NCBI RefSeq assembly: GCF_037975245.1
Contig: NC_092570.1
Coordinates: 13,402,501 to 13,466,500, forward strand
Source of the DNA: Apostichopus japonicus
Lineage: Eukaryota; Echinodermata; Holothuroidea; Aspidochirotida; Stichopodidae
Length of the DNA: 64,000 bases
Direction: 5' to 3'
In this document: piece by piece, positions 42,588-60,755 of the stretch
How the letters are laid out: each line of letters starts with the position of its first letter
Position numbering within the stretch: position 1 is the first letter of the stretch
The notes under the pieces: generated by a model
Database searches by the model: none
Told to the model about the DNA's origin: nothing
Seen by the model: the letters and a program-made list of their open reading frames with translations, nothing else
Position numbers and translations under genes: made by a program

Positions 42588-43254
42588 TGTGCGATTGTCT
42601 CGATTGTCTTCGGTCTGTAAATGGAAAGTTCACCACGCCAGTATAAGATTGGAACAGATAGATTCATCACATACGCTATCTAAAACTTTAAACCGTCATG
42701 AATGTGTAAACATCACAGATCTAAACGAGTTTGTAATAATGAGGTCAGTAAATGAGTTTTGAAAGAAGGAAATAGTTTTTTCTTGGTTTTTGTTTTCTTT
42801 CGTCAGCAAAGTAATAAGCGAACTAAATCCTCGAGCTCGAAGAAAAGCAACAGGAAGAGAAGACACGTTTCGGTAGGTATCACCATGGAAACATACCGTT
42901 TCACAAAACAATAATTTGAACTGGGGTTCTTCTCCTCAAAATAAAACAAAAAAAGGAAAAGATAAGTCAGGTAGCCGACTATTTTAAGCCTTGATCAAAC
43001 CTGCATCAGCCCTGACCTCCCCCACTCCTCCCCCATTAGCGTGCCCAAATGGTGGGGGTGGGGGGGGGGGGTTAAGGCCAGTCGGGATGTTTCTACAGTT
43101 CAAGTATTTAGAAGCACAACCTTGCGTTAAGACCTACTTGATAGTCTAACTTTTCCTCAAAATGCACCATTTGACGGCTTAACTTTGATTTTACCTTGAC
43201 GATGATCCCCGACCCAGTCTACAAGGTAGACTGATTTAAAATTCCCAGGGCAAG

Positions 43255-43535
43255 CCCCCTACTTTGAGACAAAGAATAAACATGTATTCCACGCCCCTGC
43301 TTTGAGAAACAGAACAAACATGCCCTCAACTTTGAGACATAGAATAAACATGAGTTCCACGCCCCCTCGGACATAGAATTAACATGAGTGTCACGCTCCC
43401 CTACTTTCAGACATGGAATTAACATGAGTTCCACGCCCCCTACTTTCAGACATAGAATTAACATGAATTCCACGCCCCCTACTTTGAGACATAGAATAAG
43501 CATGGTTTCACGTCCCTACTTTGAGACATACCTTG
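43255..43535 (+). repeat. 39-bp minisatellite in paralog C intron (about 7 units)
   Basis: Unit contains GACATAGAATTAACATGAGT followed by TCCACGCCCCCTACTTT. Copies vary and some are shortened. Confidence 0.88.
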
Positions 43536-44239
43536 CTATCATATGTGATGTGACTAATGGTGTAGAAATAACAGTAACTCGGAGTCAATGATTTTCTCTT
43601 CTCAGGAAAGGGAAACCGGTCGGAGAGACAAAAGGATGGCCAATATGGTGAGTATTAACGTGTAAACGTAGACTTACCGTGTATATTTATAACAGACGAA
43701 TCAGTGCTAAAGCTAAATGACATTGCAGGGTTTATTCACCTTGGCACAAAACACAAAAATAAGGTTTCGGTCCACTTGTATCGATCAAGGAAAATCTAAG
43801 TTGCAAAGACAACGACAGACTCGACGGTCCTGCATACTGCACCAGTTTACACTCCTTTCCCTCTTCCCATCAGAATATGATCTATTCCGTTCATCCAACG
43901 AATTTATTAGAAACATTTTATCATTTCATGCTCCCCATAATTTACTTGTCGTCATACTGAAGAAGAAGAGACCCTTCCCGCTTTAAAGCTTGTTCGATTG
44001 TACCGTAATTTTTGTCTGAACTACATCACAAATTCATCAGCATCATGCAAGCCCTTATAATCTGAATCCTGCCTATAATTTGTTTTGTCAATAAGAAGAT
44101 AATTTTTTGGGCTAAACGAATTACTTACCCATGTGATGATATCATACTCGATCTAAACTGAAAAATATCAGTTACAAGAATGTATTATATCTTTCGTACT
44201 AAAAATTAAAAATAAATATATTTTTAAATACACACAGAC

Positions 44240-44245
<6 letters not shown>

Positions 44246-44282
<37 letters not shown>

Positions 44283-44292
44283 TATATATATG
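44246..44292. repeat. (TA)n microsatellite
   Basis: TA run with short TTTA interruption in the last intron of paralog C. Confidence 0.93.
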
Positions 44293-44568
44293 AATTAATT
44301 AAGTGGTAATATCCGATCTTTTATTCGTGTTGTGATGTAGATTTTTAATGTTAGTATGATAACATGAAGGAACGTAATTAAACAAAGGTATAATTGTGAA
44401 AAACGTTCCCTGATGTAAGTTTGAGAACAAAAACATTAAAGAAAGAGAAGAAGAAGAAGTAGAAAATCATGAGAACATATTGTGAATCTTTTGTTATTTC
44501 AGGGTTCGAAAACCAAGAAGTTTGGATCCAATTGGAAACTTGATGAAAACTGTGTTGAACCGAATTAG

Positions 44569-45150
44569 TCTTCCAGACTTCTCCTTTCATGAGACGAATA
44601 CAAACATAAATCGGAATCTGACTTTATTGTTTCACTACATTTTCTAAAGCATTGACTTTTGGCATTATGCCCGGCTATGCTCTACTGCCTTAGTACGTTT
44701 TGATATAAGAATGTAACCAAGAAAATAGGCAATTAAAATTTAATGAACTAAACGATTTACTAACCTTCGACAATGACAATAGTTTTTAGTTGGGGCACCG
44801 ACATAGAAAACATATAATAGTGGTAAATTGAAGCCCATATATAGTGCTGGATGAAGAATTGTATTATATAGTTACTTAATTATGTTTGGTCTGCAGGTGT
44901 TTACGTAATAGACTATATAACAGCCTGAAACCCTTTCAAATGATTTCAATGCCAAAATGAATAAAGAAAGAAAACAATTATTTCAAGTAGATGAATTACG
45001 TCATTACCAAAACGGGTGCCCATTGGTCCATATTCCCACCAAATGAATATTATGTGAATCACATTTTGAGATAAAACAAATTAACAACGCAAATAATACG
45101 ATGACATCATTGATGGGGGCGGCAACACTCAATATATATATTTTTCAACT
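44569..45150. other. 3' flank of paralog C
   Basis: AATAAA near 44959 is a possible poly(A) signal. No other gene seen. Confidence 0.4.
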
Positions 45151-45162
45151 GACTACGATTTC

Positions 45163-45165
<3 letters not shown>

Positions 45166-45230
<65 letters not shown>

Positions 45231-45290
45231 TATTTATATATATATATATATATATAAATATATATATTTATATATATAAATATATATATT

Positions 45291-45343
<53 letters not shown>

Positions 45344-45350
45344 ATATATA
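45166..45350. repeat. (TA)n array with TTTATA interruptions
   Basis: Compound TA/TTTATA run; frames through it encode only Ile-Tyr repeats. Confidence 0.96.
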
Positions 45351-46606
45351 TTGTGAAAAGATTGTCTCATCTTTATCTTTCTATATTTTCTTTCTGCAAT
45401 GCCTGTGCGTATCAGAGGGGGGATTTGGAGGATTTATATAAACATTAAACATAAGTTCTTGTTAATTAATTATTCAATTAAAAATGGGTATATTGGTAAA
45501 TGGGTAAATAACGGCTAAATTGGTGATTACAAATAAACATTAATACTAACGATTCGTCCATTATATTTCTCCTTTATTTCATGAAGTTCCATGGAAAAGT
45601 ACGTTTAAATATCCTTCTAAAATTTGCTACTCTAGCTTTCGCCATCAGTCCCCACCCCCATCACCCTTTATTTATCCTTCCCTCACCCTACAGCAACTAA
45701 ACTACCAAAAAAAAAGAACTTTCCTGAACGATTAGAAGTCCTGTCCATGAAAGACAGATGAAGGCATCGCTTGCACATTACCTCCAAAAGTAATTGCAAG
45801 CAAGTGACAACCACAACATTTACTCCAAAATCCATTCCCTCGTTTCCATGGCGACGTCTGGACATTCCAAATTTAAAAGCGGCGCTAGTACATTTCTTTC
45901 TTTGTATGTATAGACAACATAGCCTACAACACAATAAATTTCGTCACTTTCCAAGCCCCGTAAAGAACATATAGAAATTGAAGGTTTCAACTGTCTTACC
46001 TGCCACATGATAGCCAATGGCCTGTGCTATCAATTTCACCTGCAAATTTCGATCTTAAAGGGTGTGAAGACTCGCGCAAAAAGAAAGGTCTAATGCCGGT
46101 ACTTTGACCTAGTTTCGAATGAGGTGTAACAGAAGTGTTAAACACCACCATCGATCGCAGAAAATACACACACAGCTTTCTACCGTCGGTAATTAGACAC
46201 TAGTGTACAGTCAGTACATACAGCTGCGGTCAATACCCACAGCACAGTATACAAACGATACAGCGATGGAAATCTCTGATCCAGCTTAAGATAACAATTA
46301 AGGTATCACGTTTCATTACTGTCTGCATTTTGTAGCGACACGAACAAAACGTCACTTGCAAGCAACAGAAAGCTAACTTTTTCAGACGGCCGCACGCGGT
46401 TTGGTGGGAGTCTTCAATGCCTTTAAGACCCCGTTCAGACTTTTGAGCTTTGATGTAGCAAACTGAATCGCAACCCTTATACGACTATTTCCTCTGAGTC
46501 ATATCCATATTTAACTAAACAACACTAAAAATGCTTCAACCACCTTCAATCCAGACACAACAAGCGCAAGCAGACACAGTATATGTAATTGTATGCAATA
46601 TATATC
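45351..46606. other. No gene recognised
   Basis: Mixed-composition sequence with short open frames (for example 45771-45974) lacking any family motif. Confidence 0.5.
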
Positions 46607-46800
46607 ATTGAAATTGTAGTGAGTTGGAAAATCCAGAACAGTGAAAAAATACTTACAGCCTCCACCGGGATTCGAATCCGGGCCTCCCGCTTTATTTGCG
46701 GACACCCTAACCACTATAGGCTATGGACGCTGATTGTATGTACAGAGGTTCAAAATCGGTTCGAATCCCGGTGGAGGCTGGAACTCATTACGTTTTCAAT

Positions 46801-46805
<5 letters not shown>
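46607..46805 (-). mobile_element. SINE-1 pair in head-to-head arrangement
   Basis: A near-complete minus-strand SINE-1 occupies 46607-46735 (tRNA-like part 46658-46730, anticodon-loop AAATAAA, T-arm GGATTCGAATCCCGG). After about 20 bp a plus-strand 3' fragment follows (46756-46805: GGTTCGAATCCCGGTGGAGG and tail), which runs into (TA)n. The two parts could fold on each other. Confidence 0.82.
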
Positions 46806-46890
<85 letters not shown>

Positions 46891-46892
46891 GA
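46803..46892. repeat. (TA)n microsatellite at a SINE tail
   Basis: Begins directly at the end of the plus-strand SINE-1 fragment. Confidence 0.95.
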
Positions 46893-47958
46893 AAATATTA
46901 ATCAGCTTTAGAAAGAGAACTGATTGAAATGTGTGATATTTATTGAAAGTAATAAATTTTGTTCACTGGTCACCAGAGGTCACTCACACTGGAATTAGTT
47001 TAATTTAATATGTTTATGTATATAACCCAATTTCTAGTAAAAGGCGCGTGAACATGTTTGCATTGCGTGAAAAACAAGCAAAGAAACACACCAGAAAAAA
47101 ATCCGAATATGTTTTACGAATACGTTATAAATATAACACGTATACGTTACTACTAACAATTAACGTGATATTGGTAGATACGTGTCCTTTGCGCTAAAGG
47201 GAAAATGGTTGACAAAATGTATACAATATTGTTAGCCTACATGAAAAGGACAACCAAATCATTCCAGCCTTAACGTCTTTGTTATGAATCACAAAACTTT
47301 CCTGAGTCGCTCACCAGTTCAGTTTTTTTCAATGTCCTCTTTTATTTAATGGTTTTATTTCGCAACAAAGAAGAAAATTTGAAACTACATACTGAAAAGT
47401 TTCCGAAAGGGAATGAGGGCGGTATTGAAGAACTTAACAGGCATAGACTCCGGATGCTTGACCTAATTAATTCATTTTGGCTTCGAGTACAACGTTTCTG
47501 TATGCTGCCGCGTTGAACGAATCTAACCGTAATAGTAATTACCGACTTTGCGATCCCCGTTATAGTCATTGTCGACTCTGCAATCAGCGGTCCTCCTCAC
47601 AATTTTACAAGGTGTGTAATAGTGACTCCATAGTTCTCCCTTTCGGGAACCAAAATGGATACTTGTATACGCGTTTTCAATATGCATATACCCCAATTGT
47701 TATAGTCGATAATACTCCGTCTGTTGGTTGCCTTAGTAAATCTGCCAAAGAACAACAAGGACCAAAGAACACCTTTTTATTCTCTCGATATGTTATCGTG
47801 ACTTGGCCTTTTTTGTAGCTGGTAAGTTAAAGATTATAGAATCGGAGTACGAGTGCGAAACTAAGTTCAATTGAGGCAATATTACATTACTTAGTGAATT
47901 TCAATTTATCGATGAAAAAGAGGCTTTTTATGCTAAAAAAGGATAATGATGGGTAGCG

Positions 47959-47962
<4 letters not shown>
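46893..47962. other. No gene recognised
   Basis: Contains a 113-codon open frame at 47477-47818 (plus) with no recognisable family, and nothing else notable. Confidence 0.45.
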
Positions 47963-48000
<38 letters not shown>

Positions 48001-48003
<3 letters not shown>

Positions 48004-48165
48004 AATCAATAAAGAATAACACACCAGAAAAATTCCACTTCACGACCGGTTTCGTCCTTTTGGGACTCATCAGGCGAAGGTAGGAATCGAACCCCGGATC
48101 TTCGTGTCACGAACCTAAGCCCGTACCACTCGACCACAGTGATTCTACTGATGTGTTAAAGCGTA
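48001..48165 (-). mobile_element. tRNA-like SINE carrying a hammerhead ribozyme (SINE-2), second copy
   Basis: Minus-strand copy of the 28501-28655 unit, with tRNA-like boxes (TGGTCGAGTGG and GGTTCGATTCC), hammerhead fold and the TTCTGGTGTGTTATTCTTTA tail ending in a (TA)n run (47963-48000). Confidence 0.85.
48038..48079 (-). ncRNA. Hammerhead ribozyme fold, second copy
   Basis: On the minus strand: CTTCGC (48079-48074), CTGATGA (48073-48067), stem II GTCC/GGAC with CAAAA loop, GAAA (48053-48050), and a self-complementary stem III ACCGGT (48050-48045). The cleavage triplet GTC (48046-48044) and GTGAAG (48043-48038) follow. It matches the 28.6 kb copy except for C instead of T in stem III, which gives three pairs with no loop and suggests pairing between two copies. 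Confidence 0.86.
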
Positions 48166-49626
48166 TAAATTGGCTTTGACTAACTGTCATTACGGGCGTA
48201 TTACCCAAGTATTGTGAAAGAGTGGTTATTCTGTGTAAAATTGTGTTAAAAATTTTCAGATTCAAAGCGCCAGGGGTGCACTCTGTACAATCACAATACT
48301 AGGGTTGCATTGACAGCCGAAGGATAGAATAGGTTGCAAAAATATTCCATCGCTTGACGCGCATGATCATTTGTCTTACTATGATAGGCGTCAGATGTAC
48401 ATCAAACGAGATGTTTTGTGCTCCTGCACATAGCAAAGAGGTCTTGATGTATGTGCCAAACGTAATAAATAATTACAACAACAATAATAATAATAATAAC
48501 AGTAATAATAATAATATAGTGAGGGTTTATAAAACGCAGACATATTCATCGATAACGGTACTAAAGACGTACCACAATGACACAAACTAAATTGTACCTA
48601 CTTTTACGTGAATATTCATATTGCTGATTTGATTGTAATCAGTGAAAATTTTATTGTTCTAGGAGGTGGGGCCAGTGGACTATTGTCAGTTCGATTCAAT
48701 ACAAAATATCACCTTATCCTCTCCTTTGTTACTGTTTTGACAACGGTAAAATTCTTCACATGTTTGCTAAACAGTTCGTTGCATTCGCGATACAGTTAGT
48801 TCCATATGAGTATAGTCATTCCAATATTATAAGAGAATTCTTACCATTGATTTGGCTTCAGCATACCGTTTTTGTACATTGCTTCTTTCAAATGATTTAA
48901 ATCCCCATCCCTTCGTTTAGTGTACTGGGAGGGGAGGGAGGAGGAGGGAGGTGGGGGGAGGGGCATTCGGTGGGGGATGAGATATCGTAATTCATCGATA
49001 ACGATATATTATACTTCCGTTTCTGCAAAATGATATTGTCAAATTGCGTTCCACCTCACACCCCTTGAGTCACAGAACTGAAACTTGGTGGGTTATTGTA
49101 CATTATTGGGCGTTAGCTTAGCGCGATGGACTTACCATTTTGAAGGTATAGGAGGGAGAGGATACATCTTACGCCCTACCTTTGCTTAATTTTTCCATAT
49201 CAGTTTATAAATGTCACACAATGCAGGTATATTTGTGTAAGAAAGCATGAAAAAAAGGCATCGAAATACTATATACAACTACATCACGTGATCTATGGAT
49301 TTGATCCATTTTTGTTGACATGAGTAACAAGAAACAAAGAGAAGAGACAAATGAAATATATTTATTCATTATAAGTTCGATCGAATATATGTTTTATCAG
49401 ATATGTACAGAGAATCTCCGATTTCCGATATCAATAACAAGTAATTACCCAAAAATTGTTAATAACAGTAAGAGGAAATATTTATTAATCTTGAATGAAA
49501 ATGGAAATTGACGATTAGTTGTACAAATTTAACTAGAAAATCTCGAAGTTAAAAATCTGTTCGCCGGAATTGTGCAGTCACTCGGCAATTCATTGTATGG
49601 CAAACATACATACACACACCCACCTA
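48166..49626. other. No gene recognised
   Basis: AT-rich region with an AATAAT-rich run near 48480-48520 and a G-rich run near 48925-48980. Open frames are short and without motifs. Confidence 0.5.
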
Positions 49627-49645
49627 AATATATATATATATATAA

Positions 49646-49707
<62 letters not shown>

Positions 49708-49712
49708 ATAAC
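49627..49712. repeat. (TA)n microsatellite
   Basis: TA run with AAATA and GTA interruptions. Confidence 0.95.
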
Positions 49713-50129
49713 ATTCTCTACCACAGATAGCTGACACCACTAGTTACATCCCTCATTGTGAAAATATATAAAACACTAAACTGATATATACGCAGCTTTA
49801 ATATTGATATGTTCAGATACATCGCAGCACCGTGTCAAAACTGGTACAACCGTAATTTAGCTCCAGACCTAAGAGGTGTCGAGAGCCAGCTCGAATCCTA
49901 TGGGAGAGTAATGTCTTCCAAGTTATTGAAATGGGAGTCCATTTTTCTTGACCCCCTTTCCGCTCCAGCCCCCCCCCCTCCCTCTACACACGCTGTCCGT
50001 CAGGCCAGCCACTTCTCGTAAGCTAGAGCCTTCACGTTAGCTAGTGAAACTGATCATATTTCGTAAGTTTACATTCTTTTACAACATGACATTCAAGGCA
50101 CCATATCCGAGTGATCATTCTTCGTCCTT

Positions 50130-51375
50130 ACCATTTTCTAAATTCTCTTATCAAAGGATCTCCTTGTGACATTAATGCCACAGTCAGTTCCAATTCTCTT
50201 GTCAAAGGATCTCATTGTGACATTGATGCCACAGTCAGTTCCAATTCTCTCATCAAAGGATCTCCTTGCCACATTGATGCCACAGTCAGTTCCAATTCTC
50301 TCATCAAAGGATCTCCCTGTCCCATTGATGCCACAGTCAGTTCCAATTCTCTCATCAAAGGATCTCCTTGTCACATTGATGCCACAGTCAGTTCCAATTC
50401 TCTTGTCAAAAGATCTCCTTGCCACATTGATGCCACAGTCAGTTCCAGTTCTCTTGTCAAAGGATCTCCTTGTCACATTGATGCCACAGTCAGTTCCAAT
50501 TCTCTCATCAAAGGATCTCCTTGTCACATTGATGCCACAGTCAGTTCCAATTCTCTTATCAAAGGATCTCCTTGTCACATTGATGCCACAGTCAGTTCCA
50601 ATTCTCTTATCAAAGGATCCCAGTGCCACATTGATGCCACAGTCGGTTCCAATTCTCTTACCAAAGGATCTCCTTGTCCCATTGATGCCACAGTCAGTTC
50701 CAATTCTCTTACCAAAGGATCTCCCTGTCACATTGATGCCACAGTCAGTTCCAATTCTCTCATCAAAGGATCTCCCTGTCACATTGATGCCACTCAGTTC
50801 CAATTCTCTCATCAAAGGATCTCCTTGTCACATTGATGCCACAGTCAGTTCCAATTCTCTCATCAAAGGATCTCCTTGTCACATTGATGCCACAGTCAGT
50901 TCCAATTCTCTCATCAAAGGATCTCCTTGTCACATTGATGCCACAGTCAGTTCCAATTCTCTCATCAAAGGATCTCCTTGTCACATTGATGCCACAGTCA
51001 GTTCCAATTCTCTCATCAAAGGATCTCCCTGTCACATTGATGCCAGTCAGTTCCAATTCTCTCATCAAAGGATCTCCTTGTCACATTGATGCCACAGTCA
51101 GTTCCAATTCTCTCATCAAAGGATCTCCTTGTCACATTGATGCCACAGTCAGTTCCAATTCTCTTACCAAAGGATCTCCCTGTCACATTGATGCCACAGT
51201 CAGTTCCAATTCTCTCATCAAAGGATCTCCTTGTCACATTGGTGCCACAGTCAGTTCCAATTCTCTTATCAAAGGATCTCCCTGTCACATTGATTCCACA
51301 GTCAGTTCCAATTCTCTTATCAAAGGATCTCCTTGTCACATTGGTGCCATAGTCAGTTCCAATTCTCTTATATAC
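50130..51375. repeat. 51-bp minisatellite, about 24 units, open on both strands
   Basis: Unit contains TCAGTTCCAATTCTCTCATC and AAAGGATCTCCTTGTCACAT. Because 51 is divisible by three and the unit lacks stops, frames of up to about 300 codons run through it on both strands (17-residue repeats such as SSNSLIKGSPCHIDATV). Two units have 3-bp deletions (near 50791 and 51043). No splice, start or signal context supports expression. Confidence 0.95.
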
Positions 51376-51414
51376 CAAAAGGACCAGCACGGCAATGTGT
51401 CGTACTGATCCCAA

Positions 51415-52755
51415 TGTATGATACCAAGTCTCTTAAATCAAAAACCGTTTTGTCACCTTATATAACTGATTCGTTCTCTAAAGATTCTAAAACCGGTAAC
51501 GCCAACACGTGATCCCGATTATGATAAAGAATTGGTGCAGGAATGTTTTTAGCAGCTACCAATCGATTAAGAGGCATTCTGATACCGTAATCCAAACAAC
51601 GGTATGAGGACGTCTTAAAGACGACGTCTTCTGACTAATATCTTCAATTCATTCCAAAATATCATCAGTTGCATGTATTTTAATACTTAGTCATGTACTT
51701 GAAAGCGAGTCCTCATCACCAGATGGGTGGGAGGGGGGGGGGGGCTTAAAATCTTCAATTCGGGACCCTAGGACCAATTATGTCAGTGTGCCTCATTTTC
51801 ATATCATCTTTTTCTTCATTTTGCCGTACGTACATTTTGCAAGTGAGAGTACTTTATTCTTGTCTCATATATCCCTGCATGGGCCTCCTAATTGATCCCG
51901 GGCTCCGGTGCCGTGCCCCCTGACACGCTCCCCCCCCCCTCACGTCAGACGTGCTCAAACGTAAACTTTTGACGATTCATGAATATATTGTAATGTCAGG
52001 CATTGGTTCACTTGTCCAAGAAGTCGTGGTGTCTTACAAAATCTGGTAAGCACTGATTTAAAACGGTTTTCAATGATACTATATTATAGGTATAAAAAAA
52101 AAGATAAGTAGCAAGTATATAAACTTTATAACAGTTACGTGCAACATATTAAGTGCTTAACGTATTGAGAAACACAGAAGCCGTCCATATCTCGCTTCCG
52201 CCTCTGGTTTCGTTTGTGAATAATTTTCAATTTTGAATATTATGTATTTTTGAACGGAAAAAAATGTAATGCAATACATGGAGACTTTATATACATAGAA
52301 ATGTTTCTGTCAAGTTCCTTTGAAAGTGAATGCACAAACTCAGTTAAAACACAGTATCTGTGTAAAAGGATGTTAAGTTGCGTTGGTAAAAATATCAGCA
52401 AAGGACTAAAACAATATGTTTGTGCGCGTGTGTGTGGGGGGGGGGGGGCGAGGTGGTTCTAGTAATATCATAGGTGAAGAATGAACAAAAACAGAAATTG
52501 AATTATTGCAATAACAGAGCAACTATGAATTTGTAAGTATATACCGATACACTTTGTTTTACAAGGTCTGACCATTTTTTCAAACCATCTTTTACAATCA
52601 TATGCATTGTTTTCTCTTTTTTTCCTTTGAAAATCAATAAAGCGACTTGATTTGTGAAGTAGAAGGGTATCCAATGTGTCATTTGTAACGCAAAAATATG
52701 CTAATTCAATTTTGTTTTGTTATATGTCAGTTTCTTATAGGCATGAATTTTTATA
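51415..52755. other. No gene recognised
   Basis: Includes G/C runs near 51728, 51930 and 52436. No motif in either strand. Confidence 0.5.
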
Positions 52756-53323
52756 ACTCCATTAATACACTATCACTTTATTCATGCTATTATGTCTGCC
52801 AAACTGGATTATGCCAACCCTCTTCTATATGGTTTACCAGATAATCAGCTTCGATTGCTCCAGCGAACGCAAAATACAGCAGCCAGAATCATCACACGCT
52901 CAAAGAAGTTCGACCACATCACTCCTATTCTTCGGCAACTGCACTGGTTACCTGTTTCCTACAGGATAAACTTCAAGATCATCCTGCTAACATATAAAGC
53001 CCTGCATGGATTAGCACCAGAATACATGAGTAGCATGATCAGTCGGAAGACCACCACCCGCTCTCTCCGATCCTCAAATCAGCTACTGCTCCATGTACCT
53101 AAGTGGAAACTCAAGTCATTTGGTCAAAGATCGTTCTCTAATGCCGCTCCTACTCTTTGGAACTCACTTCCACTGCACATCAAGTCGGCACCCAACGTTA
53201 ACATTTTCAAAAACGACTCAAAACACATCTGTTTTTGACTGCCTTCCCTGAGCACTAGCGCCACTGAGCATTGGTTTTCCTTTGGATATTGGCGCTATAT
53301 AAATTTGCATTTATTATTATTAT
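52756..53323 (+). mobile_element. 5'-truncated L2/CR1-type LINE, ORF2 C-terminus and 3' tail
   Basis: Frame 52792-53238 encodes AKLDYANPLLYGLPDNQL, LQRTQNTAARIITRSKK, ILRQLHWLPVSYRI, YKALHGLAPEYM, RSFSNAAPTLWNSLPLHIKS: the usual C-terminal block after the reverse transcriptase of CR1/L2-like elements, in one open frame. The 3' tail is the typical TTGGATATTGGCGCTATATA ending in a short ATT run (53310-53323). It is a recent, 5'-truncated insertion. Confidence 0.9.
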
Positions 53324-53965
53324 CAACCAGACCGCATCCGTCACCTTCCCATCTCATGCAGTCTGACTACAGACCTACCGTCTTGATCAGATTCCTCTAG
53401 GAAAAGAGGGAGTGGGAAAGTTGTTTAGTAGAAATTTGAAAAAACATACCACAGCCTCTATTGTCGTTTTATGTTTTGTTTTTTTTGAATTTATTATTTA
53501 TATATTATGCATACAAGAACCCATGCAGCGCCGTTACGATGCTATGTGCTCATCTTCTCGGCATAACGAAATTCCCGGGATCCCCTCATGTGGCGTTACG
53601 AAAGCCCAGGGTCCATCTATCTGGCATCATGAAAGTCGTTAAGCTCAAACCCGTATAGCAAGGAATTCTGAGTTGGAGGAAACCAAAACTTTAAGGAGTG
53701 GCACCAACAATTCCAGAAGGAGTATATACTCTACTCTTGTGCTGTAACTTGCAGAAATGTTTACAAAGATGTATGCAATTTATGGTGTGTGTGTGAAATA
53801 GTGGGAGCATAGAAGTCTGTAGGGTAGGGGTGGGGGAGGCATGGCCCCTTTGTCCACCTATTTAGCATAAAACCAATCAAAACAACTGTTACGTCACATG
53901 TGCAGCAGGAGAAATATGAATAGTAACCTTTTATAAGCCTTTTTTGGTCCATACGTATAAGCTGA
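53324..53965. other. 3' flank of the MOLO1-domain gene
   Basis: No exon recognised; would hold the 3' UTR of the minus-strand gene. Poly(A) signal not identified. Confidence 0.4.
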
Positions 53966-59431
<5,466 letters not shown>

Positions 59432-59793
59432 ATCTCTACCATACAGGGGGAGTCATGCTGGTCAGCATGTTCATGTAGTTCCGATCTTGTCGCGACTATT
59501 CTCTGTGCAAAACCATCGCTATGTCCAGCGTTTTCGTTCCAATTTTGGTTTCTTCAGGTAAAAACTTGATTGGTTCAACAATTTCCTTGACGGTGAGTTA
59601 ACGACCTCTGTTTGAAGATAAAAAAAATTACATTATTGGTGAACAGCTGATATATGGAAAGATTTTTTTTCGACGAAATGCTTAACAAATAGGGGATAAA
59701 GACTGACAAAAACAATGCGAAAGGTAAAGTAGTATCATGCAACTGAAAACGTGTACTAAAGTAAATTAAATTTAAAAACTTAAAAACAAGGTT
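59432..59793. promoter_or_regulatory. 5' flank of the MOLO1-domain gene
   Basis: No TATA box was recognised at a plausible distance. Stated by position only. Confidence 0.25.
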
Positions 59794-60215
59794 TCGTCGT
59801 CATCTCCTTTGCCACTGTGGCCGTCACTGACATTGTCATCGTCAGCTTCATCTTCATCGTCATCGTTTCATCATCTTCATCGTCATTGACATCGTCATCG
59901 TCATCGTCGTCACCGTCACCGTCTTTTTCAGAGCCTTTGTGACCGTCATTGTCATCGTCATCTTTTTCTTTATCGTCGCTGTGATCGCCGTCGTCCTATT
60001 CAGAGCTCCCGTCATTGCGGACGTCTCTATAAGCATTGTCTGATATCATCATTTTCGTGACCGTTATCGTCATCTTCGTCTTCATCGTCAGTGTCTTTGT
60101 CATCCTTTTATCATTTGTCAAAGCCCCCCCCCTACCCACTCCCCCTCCCGGCCATTGTTGTCGTCATCGTCTGTAATCATTTTCTGTAATCATCATTGTC
60201 ATCGTTATCATCGTC
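59794..60215. repeat. Imperfect (TCATCG)n repeat region
   Basis: Irregular GTCATCGTCATCG-type hexamers with drift, interrupted by C-runs near 60125. No ORF of note. Confidence 0.88.
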
Positions 60216-60755
60216 AATATTAGTTCAAGCATAATGCAAGTAGGGTTTCACTATCTGACTATAGTTAAACATTCGACATGAACGCAAGTAGAGCGTGCAA
60301 TTTTCATGCAACTGATGCAGGTATAACACTTGTAATAGATAACAAATATTGGACCAGTAACCAAAGTATGTAATTGCCCTCATTACGCTCTTTTTCCATC
60401 CTAATAATATAACTTCTACTGCTACTGAGTAAAATTATTATTATTAAAGCATAGAATCAGAACGCAAAAAATACCATATTTCTCATCTACAATGCGGTAA
60501 TGGCTTTGTGATTGTAGTTTTGTTACACTATGTGTTTGACATTTAGAAGAAGATTTTAATTTTGATAAAAGGATTTCTCGGGTCGCGGTTTGCACATGAC
60601 CAGTATGGCGGTCTAAATGAAACTAATGGATTGGGTACATGTCGTCTACGTAATACGGCACGCCATAAATTACTGAAAGTCACTGTAACGTTACAGTCCT
60701 CCCATGCTTTCAGACGAAATTATCTATAGCTTATTCATACACACATATACACACA
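60216..60755. other. No gene recognised
   Basis: Non-coding in appearance on both strands. Confidence 0.5.

Larger units (their letters stand above)
38575..44568 (+). pseudogene. Third von Willebrand D domain paralog C, with an in-frame stop
   Basis: Exons read by homology to A/B: 38575-38634 (SASCPETETYPALSCD), 40803-41140 (WGCCTVYGDPHF to [10 protein letters not shown]), 41663-41812, 42807-42872 (basic linker SNRKRRHVS), 43606-43647 (ERETGRRDKRMANM, no counterpart found in A or B) and 44503-44568 (KKFGSNWKLDENCVEPN-stop). Splice sites and phases (1,0,0,0,0) are all sound. A TAA at 41789-41791 interrupts MCGN-stop-DSNDHD, right after the CGMCGN motif where family members have an aromatic residue or another residue. 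No signal-peptide exon was found upstream. The remaining frame is clean, so this is a recent null allele, a sequencing error, or a protein ending at the CGMCG motif. Sequence identity to A/B is low, so C is the older split. Confidence 0.75.

Noticed and set aside
47477..47818. 113-aa open frame
   Set aside because: No family motif, signal peptide or splice pattern; length is within chance in this sequence.
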